From Dendrophyllia cribrosa (lineage: Eukaryota; Cnidaria; Anthozoa; Scleractinia; Dendrophylliidae): 64,000 nt of DNA. Positions 22,133-34,000 of this stretch are shown here, piece by piece; the first letter of the stretch is position 1, and each line of letters opens with the position of its first letter. Location: the NCBI GenBank assembly GCA_024195265.1, contig JAJLRJ010000006.1, positions 6,722,139-6,786,138 on the forward strand, read 5' to 3'. The notes under the pieces are model-generated. The model did not search any database. It had not been told where the DNA came from and saw nothing but the letters and a program-made list of their open reading frames with translations. The position numbers were made by a program, and so were the translations under genes.

Positions 22133-22732
22133 CAGTCGACTCCTGATAACTCGAACCTTCACTAACTCGAACCTTGCACTAACTTGAACCAAAATTGTTT
22201 TCCCCTGGATTTCCGTCATACATTTACTGTAATTTTACCCTCAACAACTCAAACCCTCGATAACTCGAACCTCCCGCTAACTCAAAGCAATTTTCGTTTC
22301 CCTTCAGGTCATTTTCTATATACCCTCGATAACTCAAACTATGTTTGACAAGACGTGACAAGTCAAAAAATGCAGTACTGTAGTAAAAAACATTGGATTT
22401 ATTCTGTCTTTTTAAAAAAGTAAATTAAAAGTAAATTGCATGAACTCTGTAGCAGTAGCCTGACCTTGTTCGCATTACAGTACCTAGTCTTTTCTTGCTG
22501 CTTTGCTTTGTTTTGTTTCATGTTACGTTATGTTCTGATTGTATAATTTTTAGAAATATTGTTCCATTCCAAGCAGTAATAAAATTTGATTAAAATGTAC
22601 ACTGTATGAACAGAAATACACACTCAGTATACTGACTGTTTTTTCCTTATTTCCAGTCATTTGTTCTCAACTCCCAGTAACTCGAATCTTTTTCTATTTC
22701 CCTCGAAGGTTCGAGTTATCGAGAGTCGACTG
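22133..22732. mobile_element. TA-flanked CAGT-TIR element 1 (pogo/Tigger-like)
   Basis: The left end CAGTCGACTCCTGATAACTC and the right end complementing to CAGTCGACTCTCGATAACTC are inverted, with repeated AACTCGAACC words inside each end. TA lies on the left; the right flank is degraded. Tigger/pogo elements have CAGT ends and TA duplications, so that is the likely group. The 600-bp body is non-coding. Confidence 0.6.
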
Positions 22733-23052
22733 TCGTAAATTCCATATTAAAGTCAGCCATGCATAAAAGCACGCTCCAGTGTCTCATTGGTGAATGGTAT
22801 TGACAGTTGAAATAATTCAATTAAAAGGAATATTTTGTTATAATGCAATAGCCGGCGGTTCTAATAGCAGGCATTCACTGCATGTACCTCCCCCTCTCTT
22901 TTTTCATGCCCCCTCCCCCTCCCCCTCCTCCCTCCCCGATAACGCCTGCCACACAGGCAAAGGTGCAATGTCACAGCTATTTTGTTGTGTTTTAATTAAA
23001 ACTGCACTTAATTTTAACTTGGCATTCATTCTGGGCCTAGCAAGATGGTACA

Positions 23053-23224
23053 CAGCGGCACCGTATTAAGCGGTCACCCTCTATTAAGTGGTCACTTAAC
23101 AAAACATCGAAATTAAATTGCTCCCCATATTTACTGTAAACTTGACCTCTTTTAAGCGGTCACCTCTATGAAGCGGTCAGTTAGCTATTCCCCAGGGGTG
23201 ACCGCTTAATAAAGGGTTGGACTG
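23053..23224. mobile_element. TA-flanked CAGT-TIR element 2
   Basis: The right end complements to CAGTCCAACCCTTTATTAAG followed by CGGTCACC. The left end CAGCGGCACCGTATTAAGCG and GTCACC is the diverged partner. Internal AAGCGGTCACC words are repeated. A short MITE of the same structural type as the others listed. Confidence 0.5.
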
Positions 23225-23839
23225 TACTTTGCTCTTACAAAATTGATAAATTGGATCTTGTCACAAAATCAAGATTTTATGAATTAAACACAGGTTTTCA
23301 TGTCAGTGTTAACAATTAAAATACACAGTACTTATACTCAAAGGTACTTAGTTACAGTATCACCGTCTATGAAAAATGTCTAGTTTCTTATAGGTTTCTT
23401 TAAGGCTTCTGATAGGGTGCGATAAAAAATGGAAATTACACGATTTTTTCAAGGTAAATTATGCGATAAGAAAGGACTTATTTATGCTAATTTTAAGTTT
23501 TTGAAAGGTAAAATCACCTTGAAATAACGTGTACCTTTAGCTAAAGCAATAATTAAATTTTATAGTCTGTTTTGTTCAAATTGAGCGATTTTTCATGAAT
23601 TATGCGATTTTTTTCGGAATTATGCTATGGAAGCAATTTGAGGCCGATTATGTGACAGTATCACGATTCTCAGATACTTTCGTCTGCTTTTGAGAGGTCA
23701 ATATAAAGTTGTATTGTCGTCTCAAAAACCAGCCTGTGATTGGTTGAAAATTTCGCGCGGTAATTTAATGGGTTCCTTGAGTAGAAAACCAAACTTTAAA
23801 ATTATCTTCAAAGGAGGGGCATAAATGTTGAGTGCTTTG
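23225..23839. other. AT-rich intergenic sequence
   Basis: Frequent GCGATTTTT and TATGCGAT words suggest an old repeat, but no ends could be defined. Confidence 0.3.
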
Positions 23840-25069
23840 CAGTGTCTGATCTAGAGCGCGCCATTGCGGGATTGGCGCAGTTTGAGCAAAAATGTCCCCT
23901 TCAAATTTGTTTCCTGGGTCATTTTGGCGCACTTCAATTTTTTTGGGATACAAGAAATTTGTGATTTCTCCTTGTTCAGAATCTTTTGAAAGCAATATCC
24001 TGTTTAAAATTTGGGTAGAATGCAAAAACGAGAACCCAAATGCGGAGAATCCTATTCAAGTCTGACATAAACAAAATGGCCATCACACTCCAGGTCCCTG
24101 GAAACTATAGGGGGTTTAATTCATTGAAACCCACGTTAGAGCTGAACGAGGTCATGTCAAAACAAAGAAAGATTTCAGCATTTTTTGGCCAAGGTCAACC
24201 ACAAAACAATGTTGAAAATGCAGAAACCGATGAAGCTGAGCCTGGAAAAGATCAGGCGAGTGAACCGAAAGCTAAAGTAACTGTTGTAAAGCGAAACTTT
24301 TAAGATACCTGGCTTAAAAAATACAAATGGTTGAAGTACGATCCACCAAAGGGTATGTTCTGTTCGTGTTGCCAACAATCAGGTTAATCCAATCAGATCC
24401 TTTCACCAGTGGTTGCATAAACTATAGGACTTTAACACTAGTTCGCCATTTTGAAAGTCAAGACCACAGAAATGCTCTCCAAGAGATCGAAATGGCCAAA
24501 TCTTTCAAGAAGCTGTAATGAATTCTGTTTCATCCCAGGAGCAAGCTGTAGTAAGTTGAATGAGAACTGTTTACTGGCTTGCTAAGGAATATATTGCTAC
24601 TGAGAAATATAACTCTTTGATGAATCTTTTAAAACTGCAAGGATGCAAAGACATTGAAAATTTTAAATGTTGCGAAAAATGCCTCATACAATTCAGTTCA
24701 AACTGCTAAGGACTTCCAGTCAGTCATTGCTGAATGCATTCAAGATGAAATCTGAAAAGCTGCACAAGTCTCCATTTGTAAGCATTGTGGCAGATGAGAG
24801 TTCTGACATTGCTGTTTCAAAGAAATTGTTAATTTATGCCAAATTGATATGTGATGGTATTGTCCCAGAGACACATTTTCTTACAAACATTACCATTGAA
24901 GAGGAACAGTGTACAGCACCTGTTGTGACTCAGAAAATACAAACAGACTTGTTTTTCATATTAAATAGAATACAAATTTAGTGTCCCCTAAAAAAACTGA
25001 AATGTCCCCCTGAAAATTGTTGACTGGGACATATTGTCCCCCTAGATGGAAATCCTAGATCAGACACTC
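23840..25069 (+). mobile_element. hAT-type element with degenerate transposase
   Basis: The left end CAGTGTCTGATCTAG and the right end CTAGATCAGACACTC are inverted (14 of 15), and GCTTTG flanks both sides. CAGTG ends are typical of hAT. The interior carries a broken transposase-like reading frame, so the element is dead but could once have been autonomous or near it. Confidence 0.65.
24070..24981 (+). pseudogene. Broken TTF/ZBED-type hAT transposase
   Basis: The reading crosses several frames. The first part (24070-24302) includes the PIP-box-like QRKISAFF. Near 24303-24510 come a KYKWLKYDPP block, paired cysteines of a TTF-like zinc finger and a VRHFESQDHRNAL block. The last part (24667-24980) has FVSIVADESSDIAVSKKL, the start of the hAT catalytic region around its first acidic residue. 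Stops at 24301 and after 24518, plus truncation before the dimerisation domain, mark it as non-functional. Family membership (KIAA1586/ZMYM-like hAT transposases) is from pattern recognition. Confidence 0.6.
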
Positions 25070-25356
25070 GCTTTGTCAAGTTTGGCAGATAAACAACGCT
25101 GTATTTAATGCAACGATCCTTTCTATCGAAGGTTAACGATGAGATAAGTTTAAAAGCTGCTTTTGTTCATTTGAACGGTTTGTTTACATTGAGCTGTGCT
25201 GTGCGCACACTATCGCGCCATCATAATTTGAAAAAAGTTTTGGGCTAAAACCTCGACAAGTTTGCATTATTCACTCATTTTTTCGACGTTTGCAACTTTG
25301 AAAAACTTCAAAAAGATGTTCTATCAAATTTGTTCTATTTCAATGAGCAATATATA

Positions 25357-26369
25357 CAGTGGAACCCCGTTAATACGACCACCTTCGGGCCACGGAAATT
25401 TGGTCGTATTAACGGGGTGGTCGTATTAACGGGGTAGGGTCAAATTATGGTGCAACATGTTTTTAAACTACATTCTACTACATGTATTCCTTTAATTGCG
25501 CTATAAATCAACCCTTTTGCAGTTAATTAACAACCTTATAACCGCAATTCAATGCAACTGAACAATGTAACAGTAAACAAAAGCGAGTAATGAGAAAAAA
25601 CACTGACTTCTTTCAGTTCCTTGTTGTGAAAGGACAGGGCTTCTAGTGAAATGTCTCGAACAGCCGTTTTCTATATTGCAGCTTACAACTCTTTAACAAT
25701 TATTACAATGTTCAAACGGTTTTACAAACATGAAGTCTGTGAGCTTCGACAGGCTTCGCCTTTGCTAACGCCAATCACTTTGCACACTAGCAATAACTTT
25801 TGCGAGTTCATTTGCAGTTTTCATATTGCCCTTTGCCTCCAGAAATAACCAAAATACCCGATCTGTGAGAAAAGAACAGGAAATGGACTTGAAGAGAAAA
25901 GCCACAGTGGAAGGCAGCAGAAACAAAAAGGCAAAATAACTTTGAGAGCCTCGAAATGCTGCAAAGTGAAGTCTTTTAGATCTTTTGTAGTATCTGTTCA
26001 TGTATCCTTTTCACTGAACACCGCAATTTGCCGGATGTCATATCAACTGAACATGCTAACCACTAACACTTTTACCTAAAAACATTCAATAAAATATTAA
26101 TGCGTTATGTTATTGTTTGTCAGATTGTGTCTGTTTTCATTCAGCAGCCTCACCAGGCATTTTGACTGGTCGTATTAACGGGGTAATTTTATAAAGAAAA
26201 TAACGACTGAGGACTCCAAAAGGTGGTCGTTGGTCGTAATAACGGGGTGGTCGGATTAACGGGGTTTTCAGATAAGAAAATGAGTGGGCTTTTGTTGGGG
26301 CCACAAAAAAGTGGTCGTAATAACGGGGTGGTCGTATTAACGGGGTGGTCGTATGGCGGGGTTCCACTG
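25357..26369. mobile_element. TA-flanked CAGT-TIR element 3 (pogo/Tigger-like)
   Basis: The left end CAGTGGAACCCCGTTAATAC and the right end complementing to CAGTGGAACCCCGCCATACG are inverted, with TA on each side (25355-25356, 26370-26371). Near both ends the words GGTCGTATTAACGGGGT are tandemly repeated (three or more at the right end). At 1013 bp it is non-autonomous. Confidence 0.7.
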
Positions 26370-26540
26370 TAGCGTGAAAAGTCTGTATTTTTTAAACTTT
26401 TTGCAAAACAAAAATATGATAATGCGTACAAAACGTGGTGTACGTCAGCTCGTTACAAGTAAGAATTTCAGCTTTGATCAGCACAAATTATCTTCAGTTT
26501 TGTTTTCTTTTTGCCCGAAAAACAGTTAAATCGTGATACA

Positions 26541-26716
26541 AAACTAATTTCAATTTTGAGGCGTCAATTCTGCATTATATTGACGGCGTTGGAAGAAAAT
26601 ATATTCTCCGTATTGGGCTCCGTCGCTTTGCGACTCCCCCCAATACGGAATATATTTTCTCCCAACTGGCCGTCAATATAATGCAGTATTGACGCCTCAA
26701 AATCGAAATTAGTTTA
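26541..26716. mobile_element. Foldback MITE that overlaps a Kelch stop codon
   Basis: The left arm AAACTAATTTCAATTTTGAG and the right arm, its complement ending AGTTTA, run for about 75 bp each around a short loop. The right arm end supplies the last codons and stop of the BTB-Kelch gene at 26709. Confidence 0.65.
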
Positions 26717-28901
26717 TATAACCGGTGCACCATCGTGTAATATCAGAAGTCTTGTTTAATGCAAATTTGGGTAATGTTGCAAAACAAGCCTTGAAGTACC
26801 ATGATTTTTTCAGTCTTTCCCGTCGATTTATATGGTTAACTGGTATAATTGCCTTCTTCCACCATGTATTTTTACCAGAATTAAACATTTCCACAGAATT
26901 CAATCTTGATTGCTTGCTAATATCCTTCAAGCCACCAAAAACATACAGAGTGTCCCTAAAGCATACCATGCTTGCAGAATGACGCGGTGAATTGAGACTC
27001 GGCATCTGTTGCCATTCATTGGTGGTTGGATTGTACACCTCACAAGTGCTAAGCACCACACCTGTAGAAATACTCCCTTTCATTTGAATTCCACCAGCTA
27101 CATAGATCTTGCCATTCATGGATACTCCAAAAGCATCACACCTTTCCTCATTCATAGATGCAACCTCTTTCCATATCTGTCCATTTGGATCAAACCTTTC
27201 CACTGTACAAAACGTATGTAACATGATAGTGCCTCCTATTTTGTAAAGGTGTCTTTCGTCACTGACGATGCAGGATCTCCAAAGCAGACCTAGGACTCGG
27301 GAGCTCCCCACTAGTTGATTCCATTCATTCTTATCTGGACAAAAAGAAAAAATGGATCCAAAGAAATGATTGTTATCCATTGCATACACAATACCATTCA
27401 GTACTGTAACACTAGAAATACACCCGGCATGATTTAATCTCCTTTGAATTGTTCCACAGGAGTTGATGGAAGGCATGTAGTATTCTATTACATATGATTG
27501 GCCAGATCCAATTTGTTGCCCATCAAAAATAAACACTTTATCTCGACTGTATTGTACAACAGCATGATCCTGATGCTCAAATGTCGTTACTGCCAACTGA
27601 TGCCAAGTTTCTTGCTGTGGAAAGTAACACAAGGCTTGTCTTCCACCACAAACAAAAATCGCATCTGCGTGTGTCTCCAGGCATTTTCTTGGTGGTTTAG
27701 TAACACTTTCAGCAGTGGGACTTAGCATCCATTTTAACGACCCCAACACAAAGTTTAAACACTGATTGTTAGTTGTTATAAGCACTTCCTTTGATAGTTC
27801 ATTGACTAGAAAGTCATGTGATATGGACTTAAGGCGGACTTGATGCAACAAATCAGGAAAGTCCATTTCTCGTTCACTCTTGTTGTAAGACACCCACTTT
27901 ACAATTCCCTTGAAAATGTCTTCCTCGGCACTGACAGTGACATCATCAACAGACACCCATTCAATGACTTGCTTTGTGTCAAGGTTCAGAAAATCATCTG
28001 TTTCCATGACAACACTGAAATTTGACTTGACCACCTCACATGACTTTTTCTTTAGCTCCATGCACTGATACTTGTCAGCAAAGTAATAATTAAATACACA
28101 GTTCTCAGTTGCCACAGTCTCCCCTAAGAAATCACACACCAATGTTTTTAATCCTGGTAGAAGAAGATAATCTGCCGTCGCAATCAAATTGTGAGCGCTT
28201 GCCTCGTTGACTAAAACATTTCCAGTGTAAATGTACTTGAGCACGTCTTCCATGACAGATGCAGTTGCCTCTTCAAGCTCTATTCTGATCAGTTTTTCAT
28301 TGCTTTCTCTCATGCCGCTTTCTAGAAGTGAAAGAAAGAACGGACTTGCTGCAGCTAACACAACTTTATGAGCTTTGAACTCTTTGCCTTTTACTGCGAC
28401 CGTTACATCGCAGAAATTTTCGTTTCTCCTCAGGGTGTCGAGACGCTCAGTAAGTTCTCGGGGATGCTGTGATGGATCTGCTGTAATGGACTGAGAAAGA
28501 TCTGCCACGTTGGAAGCGACGTGATCACACACCAATGTTTTTAAGCCTGGTAGAACAAGATAATCGCCCGTTTCAATCAAATTGTGAACGCTTTCCTCGG
28601 TGATCGAAACATTTCCAGTGTAAATGTACTTTAGCACGTCCTCCATGACAGACGCAGTTGCCTCTTCAAGCTCTATTCTGATCAGTTGTTCGTTGCTTTC
28701 TTTCATGTCGCTTTCTACAAGTGAAAGAAACAACTGGCTTGCTGCAGCTAACACAACTTTATGAGCTTTGAACTCTTTGCCTTTTACTGCGACTGTCACA
28801 TCGCAGAAACTTTCGTTTGTCCTCAGGGTGTTGAGCCGCTCAGTAAGTTGTTGACGATGCTGTGAAGGATATGCTGTAATGGGCTGAGGCACGGTCGCCA
28901 T
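26709..28901 (-). CDS. Double-BTB BACK-Kelch protein, copy b
   Basis: A single exon encodes 730 aa from the ATG at 28901 (seven upstream in-frame codons are read as 5' UTR by comparison with the paralogues). BTB1 (about 20-126) is complete through PGLKTLVCD. A short linker DHVASNVADLSQ leads to BTB2 (about 150-257). BACK spans about 265-370 and Kelch repeats about 420-690 (TCEVYNPTTNEWQ, SVEMFNSGKNTWWKK). The linker resembles the 5' UTR and start region of a copy in which the internal ATG became GTG. The C-terminus after KACFATL differs from the paralogues, and its final residues come from an adjacent foldback MITE. The frame is fully open, so a functional cullin-3 adaptor-type protein is plausible. 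Confidence 0.85.
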   Translation of the reverse strand: MATVPQPITAYPSQHRQQLTERLNTLRTNESFCDVTVAVKGKEFKAHKVVLAAASQLFLSLVESDMKESNEQLIRIELEEATASVMEDVLKYIYTGNVSITEESVHNLIETGDYLVLPGLKTLVCDHVASNVADLSQSITADPSQHPRELTERLDTLRRNENFCDVTVAVKGKEFKAHKVVLAAASPFFLSLLESGMRESNEKLIRIELEEATASVMEDVLKYIYTGNVLVNEASAHNLIATADYLLLPGLKTLVCDFLGETVATENCVFNYYFADKYQCMELKKKSCEVVKSNFSVVMETDDFLNLDTKQVIEWVSVDDVTVSAEEDIFKGIVKWVSYNKSEREMDFPDLLHQVRLKSISHDFLVNELSKEVLITTNNQCLNFVLGSLKWMLSPTAESVTKPPRKCLETHADAIFVCGGRQALCYFPQQETWHQLAVTTFEHQDHAVVQYSRDKVFIFDGQQIGSGQSYVIEYYMPSINSCGTIQRRLNHAGCISSVTVLNGIVYAMDNNHFFGSIFSFCPDKNEWNQLVGSSRVLGLLWRSCIVSDERHLYKIGGTIMLHTFCTVERFDPNGQIWKEVASMNEERCDAFGVSMNGKIYVAGGIQMKGSISTGVVLSTCEVYNPTTNEWQQMPSLNSPRHSASMVCFRDTLYVFGGLKDISKQSRLNSVEMFNSGKNTWWKKAIIPVNHINRRERLKKSWYFKACFATLPKFALNKTSDITRWCTGYIN

Positions 28902-30808
28902 GTTGGACGCGGAAGTGACCAATCCTCGATTTCATATAGGTCAGAGGTGTCCTGTTACAAGGTTAACATGGCTTCCTTTATGATGAACGATAAATAGCTC
29001 TTTTAGAGCTTATTTATTCTTATCTTGGTATAAAATTTACTGCTAGCTTTTACTAATGCAAGAAGGCAAAGAAGGAGTTCAAGAAAAATGGGAAGATGAA
29101 GTGTCTCATGGCAAAAAATGTGGATTGAAGTTCTCGCACATGGCAATTACGCAACCAAGCACGGATTTAAACAGATATATTGTCGACAAATTTCATCCGC
29201 CAACTGCCACAGCTAAACCAGCACTTTTCGAATCCATAGATCTCTCCCTTTACCAGCCTTCGGCGAGATGTGCAGCGTTTTGCACCTCAGAAAGTCGTAT
29301 TTTACGCTGGATACGCGTATTTACCAATCGATATTATGAATTTCTAAACGGCGAATCAACGGGATATAAAGTCACCTGGAAAGAGCAAGAAGCGTACAGC
29401 TCACCGTCCAAATGTGAGAAAATTATTATCCATTTGTTCGATACCTCAGCTACTTCTGAAGAACAGCTCGTCGTGATAACAGTCTTTGTCTCCACTGGCC
29501 GAATTCTCATTCAAGGCAAGAAATACAAGGAATGGAGCACGGTTGAATTTCCGGTCCTTTTGGAAATCGTAAATAATATTGAGTCCGTTCCTTCATCCGA
29601 GGACAAATCGCTTTTCACATCATCATTGCTAAATTTTTTTCAAAGTTCTATTACTTTTGTTTCGGAAGACGAAACACTCGTCGTGGTCAACGCAACTACG
29701 CAACAACACAAATCAGCGGAAATGTCCAACACGATCAACACTACTTCGGTTGTTCCCGGGGCTGTTGAACCTTTGTCAGTTTCACCGAGTCGGCTAACTA
29801 CCATTTCAACCCTGAGAGACACTGTTGGGGTTTTAGAAGCTGAATTCGCGCAGTTTCAAATGATATGTTCAGGTGACATTCAACAATTGAAGGACAAAAT
29901 AGTTCAACAAGACAATCTTCTTAAAGTTCAAAGGAAAACAATAGATGACGTCTCTGCCGTCTTTTCATCGCAAGTTGAATCACTAAAAAATGACCTGCAT
30001 CAACAATCGGTGCTTATCAAGAAACTCCAAGAGGAGAATCAATCTTTACACAAGAAAAACGCCAAAACTTTAGAAGCAAATGTGGACTTACATGGAAAAC
30101 AAATTCAACTCGAGAAAGAAGTGGCATTTCTCAAAGAACAAGTAGGGGTTCTTTTTCAGACAACAACGGAAGTCTCAAAACCACAAGACACTGAACCTGA
30201 CAAACCTTATCAGGAATGCCAGAACACTACGGAAAAGGTAACAGAAAAAACAGAAATAAAATCTACAGATCAAGATCTGCTTATTGTAAACGTGCCAACC
30301 CAAAACCGTTTCTCCGTTCTCCAGGAACAAGATCCACAGAAAAAAGATCCCTTGCTAAAAGATATCCCGCCGTCAATTAAAACAAATGCAAACAATGCCG
30401 ACAACACTACCAATGGTATCAATCATGCTGTTTTCTTATGCGATTCGAACGGAAAATTCCTGAACACGAAAAAGATATTCCCACCGAATCACGAATTGAA
30501 ATATTTCCGGTGTCCAAAAATCGAGGATGCAAGAGCCACACTACAAAACGACATTTGTGATTCTCCCCAACTGCTTCTTATTCACACTGGAACAAACGAC
30601 TTGTCTTTGAACACACCAATAGATGAATTCATATCTGATCTTTCAACGTTGATTACTGAAGCTGCTACACAATTTCCAACCTGTAAAATAATCTACTCTA
30701 CACTTCTTCCACGCACAGACATACCAACTCCAACAATAACCAGGATCAATGAACAGTTAATTACCGAATGCTCCAGATTACCTAATGTACATCTGATCGG
30801 ACATGATA

Positions 30809-30942
30809 ACATAGGAACAGACATTAGTTCAAGTCCAAGTGATTTTATTCTAGTGTAATCGGAGCCATACACAATTCTTTAAGCGGGTGTTGCCTAATAG
30901 CAAAGCCGCGTGACTAGGTAATAATTAACTAGATCACGACAT
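30809..30942 (-). repeat. 3' LTR of the gypsy element
   Basis: A 134-bp segment identical to 35046-35179. A polypurine tract lies just inside (CCTTGAGAAAGGGAG on the minus strand, 30957-30943). Exact ends are ambiguous by a few bases because the edges share ACATA/ACAT with the target. Confidence 0.8.
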
Positions 30943-31050
30943 CTCCCTTTCTCAAGGATTAAAATAATTAGAGTAATTTGGTCATTATAAAAACTAATCA
31001 CTTATGTCCAGTCCGGTTCATATTAAATGCAAATGTTCCACAGCCGTGAA

Positions 31051-34000
31051 TTAGTCCTTCAGTTTTGCTGGGGTACGAATGATCCTTCCCGATCTAGTTG
31101 TCCGAGGTTGATCACTTGGTGGGTGAGTATCTGGTAGTTGGGTACCCTGAACTTGGTTATCCTGTGGCTGGTTTCCCTGGGTTTGGTTTTCTTGTGGCTT
31201 GTTTCCATGGGTTTGATTTTCTTGTGGCGGGTTATCATCAGGTGCCGGTGAAGCTTTCGTGTTAAAGGATTCTGTGTCCCTCAAAATATCTCTCCGGTTC
31301 CTTCTGTAGATTCCACCATCTTTTGATTCGATGACGTATGATCGTGGCGGTCCTGCGCAACTCCTAACCATTGCAGGAGTCCATGTGTTTCCTTCTCGAA
31401 GTCGAACTGTTTCTCCTGGTTTCAAAGCTTCCAATGACCTTGATCCTCTATCGTAGTATTTTTTATACTGCATTTGCCTCTCTTGGAGTGCAGGCTTGAT
31501 TGTCGTTGTGTCATACTGGGGCTGTAACAGTTCAGGCATGGTTGGCAACCGAGTTCTGGTCCGGCGACCCATTAGGATTTGTGCTGGTGACAAATTGACG
31601 TCGTCCAGTGGCGTGTTTCTCCAATCCAGCAAGGCTAGGTTCGGGTCCTTCTTGTCATATTTCGCTTTCTTGAGTATTCCCTTTGCTGTCTGGACGGTTC
31701 TTTCGGCTTGGCCATTAGACTGAGGGTACTTTGGTGAGGACGTGGTGTGCCTGAATTCGTAAGTCCTCGCAAATTCTGCGAACTCATTGGAGGAAAACTG
31801 CGGCCCATTGTCGCTAATGACTTCCTCAGGTATTCCGTACCTTGCGAACTGGGGTTTGAGGTACTTGATTACAGTGGAGCTTGTAGTGCTAGGCAACTTC
31901 ATAATCTCGAAGAACTTTGAGTAGTAGTCAGTAAGGACGATGAAATCGTCGCCGTCAAGTTCGAACAGGTCCAGGCTGATTTTTTGCCATGGTCGATCGG
32001 GAATTGCGTGTCCAAGCATAGGCTCTTTCCGCTGTGCGTTCCTAAACTGCAGGCAGGTACCGCAGCTGGTAACGAGCTCGGTTATTTGGCCGTTCATACC
32101 GGGCCAATAGAGCACATCGCGTGCTCTTTTCTTGCACTTCTCTATTCCTAAGTGATTCTCGTGTATCTTCTTCAGCATTTCTGGTCTCAACGATGTTGGT
32201 ACAATTAGTCTCACACCTTTCAACAGGAGTCCATCTTGTAAGTTAATCTCATCCCTCATGCTCCAGTATTCTCGTATGCTGAGGTCCACATCTTGTTTGT
32301 GTTCTGGCCAACCATTGATCACGGTCTCTTTCAGTTTCTGTAGTGCCTTGTCCTTGCCTGTCTCGACACGGAACTCTGCTAGTTTTTCCATGCTAACTGG
32401 AAGGTAGGTGATTGTGTGCACCTGAAAGAGATCTTGGTCCTCCATTTCCGTTTCTTTTGACGGTGCTCGGCTTAGTGTGTCAGCTATGACTAAGCTTGTT
32501 CCCGGGCGATACTCGACATTTAAGTCATACTTCTGTAAGTGCAACAACATTCGCTGCAGTCTCGGTGGCGCACACGACAGTGGTTTCTTGAACAGAAATT
32601 CCAAGGGTTTGTGGTCTGTCAGTACCGTTGTTGTCTTGGAGTATATGTACTGGTGGTACTTCTGGCATCCAAACACGACTGCTAAAAGTTCCTTTTCTAT
32701 TTGGGCGTAGTTTTTTTCTGACTGGTTTAGCGATCGTGAGGCGTACGAGACAGGTTGTCCATCCTGAAGCAGGCATGCACCGAGACCATATGAGGACGAA
32801 TCAACGGACAGTGTCACTGGTTTCTTCACGTCATAGTATTGTAGAAGTTGTTCATTTGTGACTCTCCGTTTTATTTCTGTAAAGGCGTGTTCATGTTTCT
32901 CTTCCCAGTGCCATTCGACATCTTTCTGTAACAGCTCTCTTAGGGGCTGCGAAACATCTGAGAGGTTACCAATGAACTTTGCGAGGTAATTGACCATTCC
33001 TAAGAATCTTTGCAGCTCGGGTTTGTCCTTGGGTGCTTGCATATCTGTAATGGCCTGGACTTTCTTGGGGTCTGGCTTGACTCCATTGCTTGTTAACAGA
33101 TGTCCAATAAATGACACTTCGGTTGTTCCTATCTTCGATTTTTCTTCATTAAGCTTGAGATTGACGTCTCTGGAACGTTGTAGCACTTGTCGCAAGCGTT
33201 GGTCGTGCTCCTGGGTGTCTCTGCCCCAGATCAAAATATCATCGGCAATGGTTTCGCATCCATCGATATCTTCAAAGGTTTGGGTCATCTTTCGTTGGAA
33301 AACTTCCGGTGCGGAGTTGATGCCAAACGGAAGTCGTAGGAACTTGTACCTCCCAAATGGAGAGTTAAATGTGCAGAGATTTGCGCTGGTGTCATCCAGC
33401 TTGACTTGCCAGAATCCAGAAGAGGCGTCAAGGGTGCTGAATACTTTGGCGTCGCTCAATTTCGCTGCAATTTCTTCGATACTTTTAGTCGGATAATGTT
33501 CGCGTAGAATGGCTTTGTTTAGACTCCTGGGGTCCAAACACACTCTGACCTTTCCGTTAGGCTTTTCAACGATAACTAGCGAGCTAACCCATTCGGTTGG
33601 ATCGGTTACTTTTGTGATGACGCCAAGGTTTTCCATTCTTTCTAACTCTTCTTTAAGTTTTCCTTTTAGCGCAAAGGGCACTTTGCGTGGAGGATGAACT
33701 ACCGGCAGCACATTGGGATCTGTTTTGATGTGGTATTCTCCGTCAAGGCAGCCCAGGCCTTTAAAAACATCGCGGAACTCTTCCATAATTTTGTCGGCAT
33801 TTGTTTGCTCTTCGGCTCCTGTGGCGCTTGTGTGCGTGTTGACGGTGTAAATACGTTTGATCAAGTTCATTTCTAAACACGTTGGTAAGCCAATAACGGG
33901 AAGAGCGTCGGTTTCGCTGCTGACCACCTGAAATTCTACAGGAAAATATTTTCCTTTGTGACAGATTAGTAGCGTGCTTTTCCCGATGACTCTAATGCTG

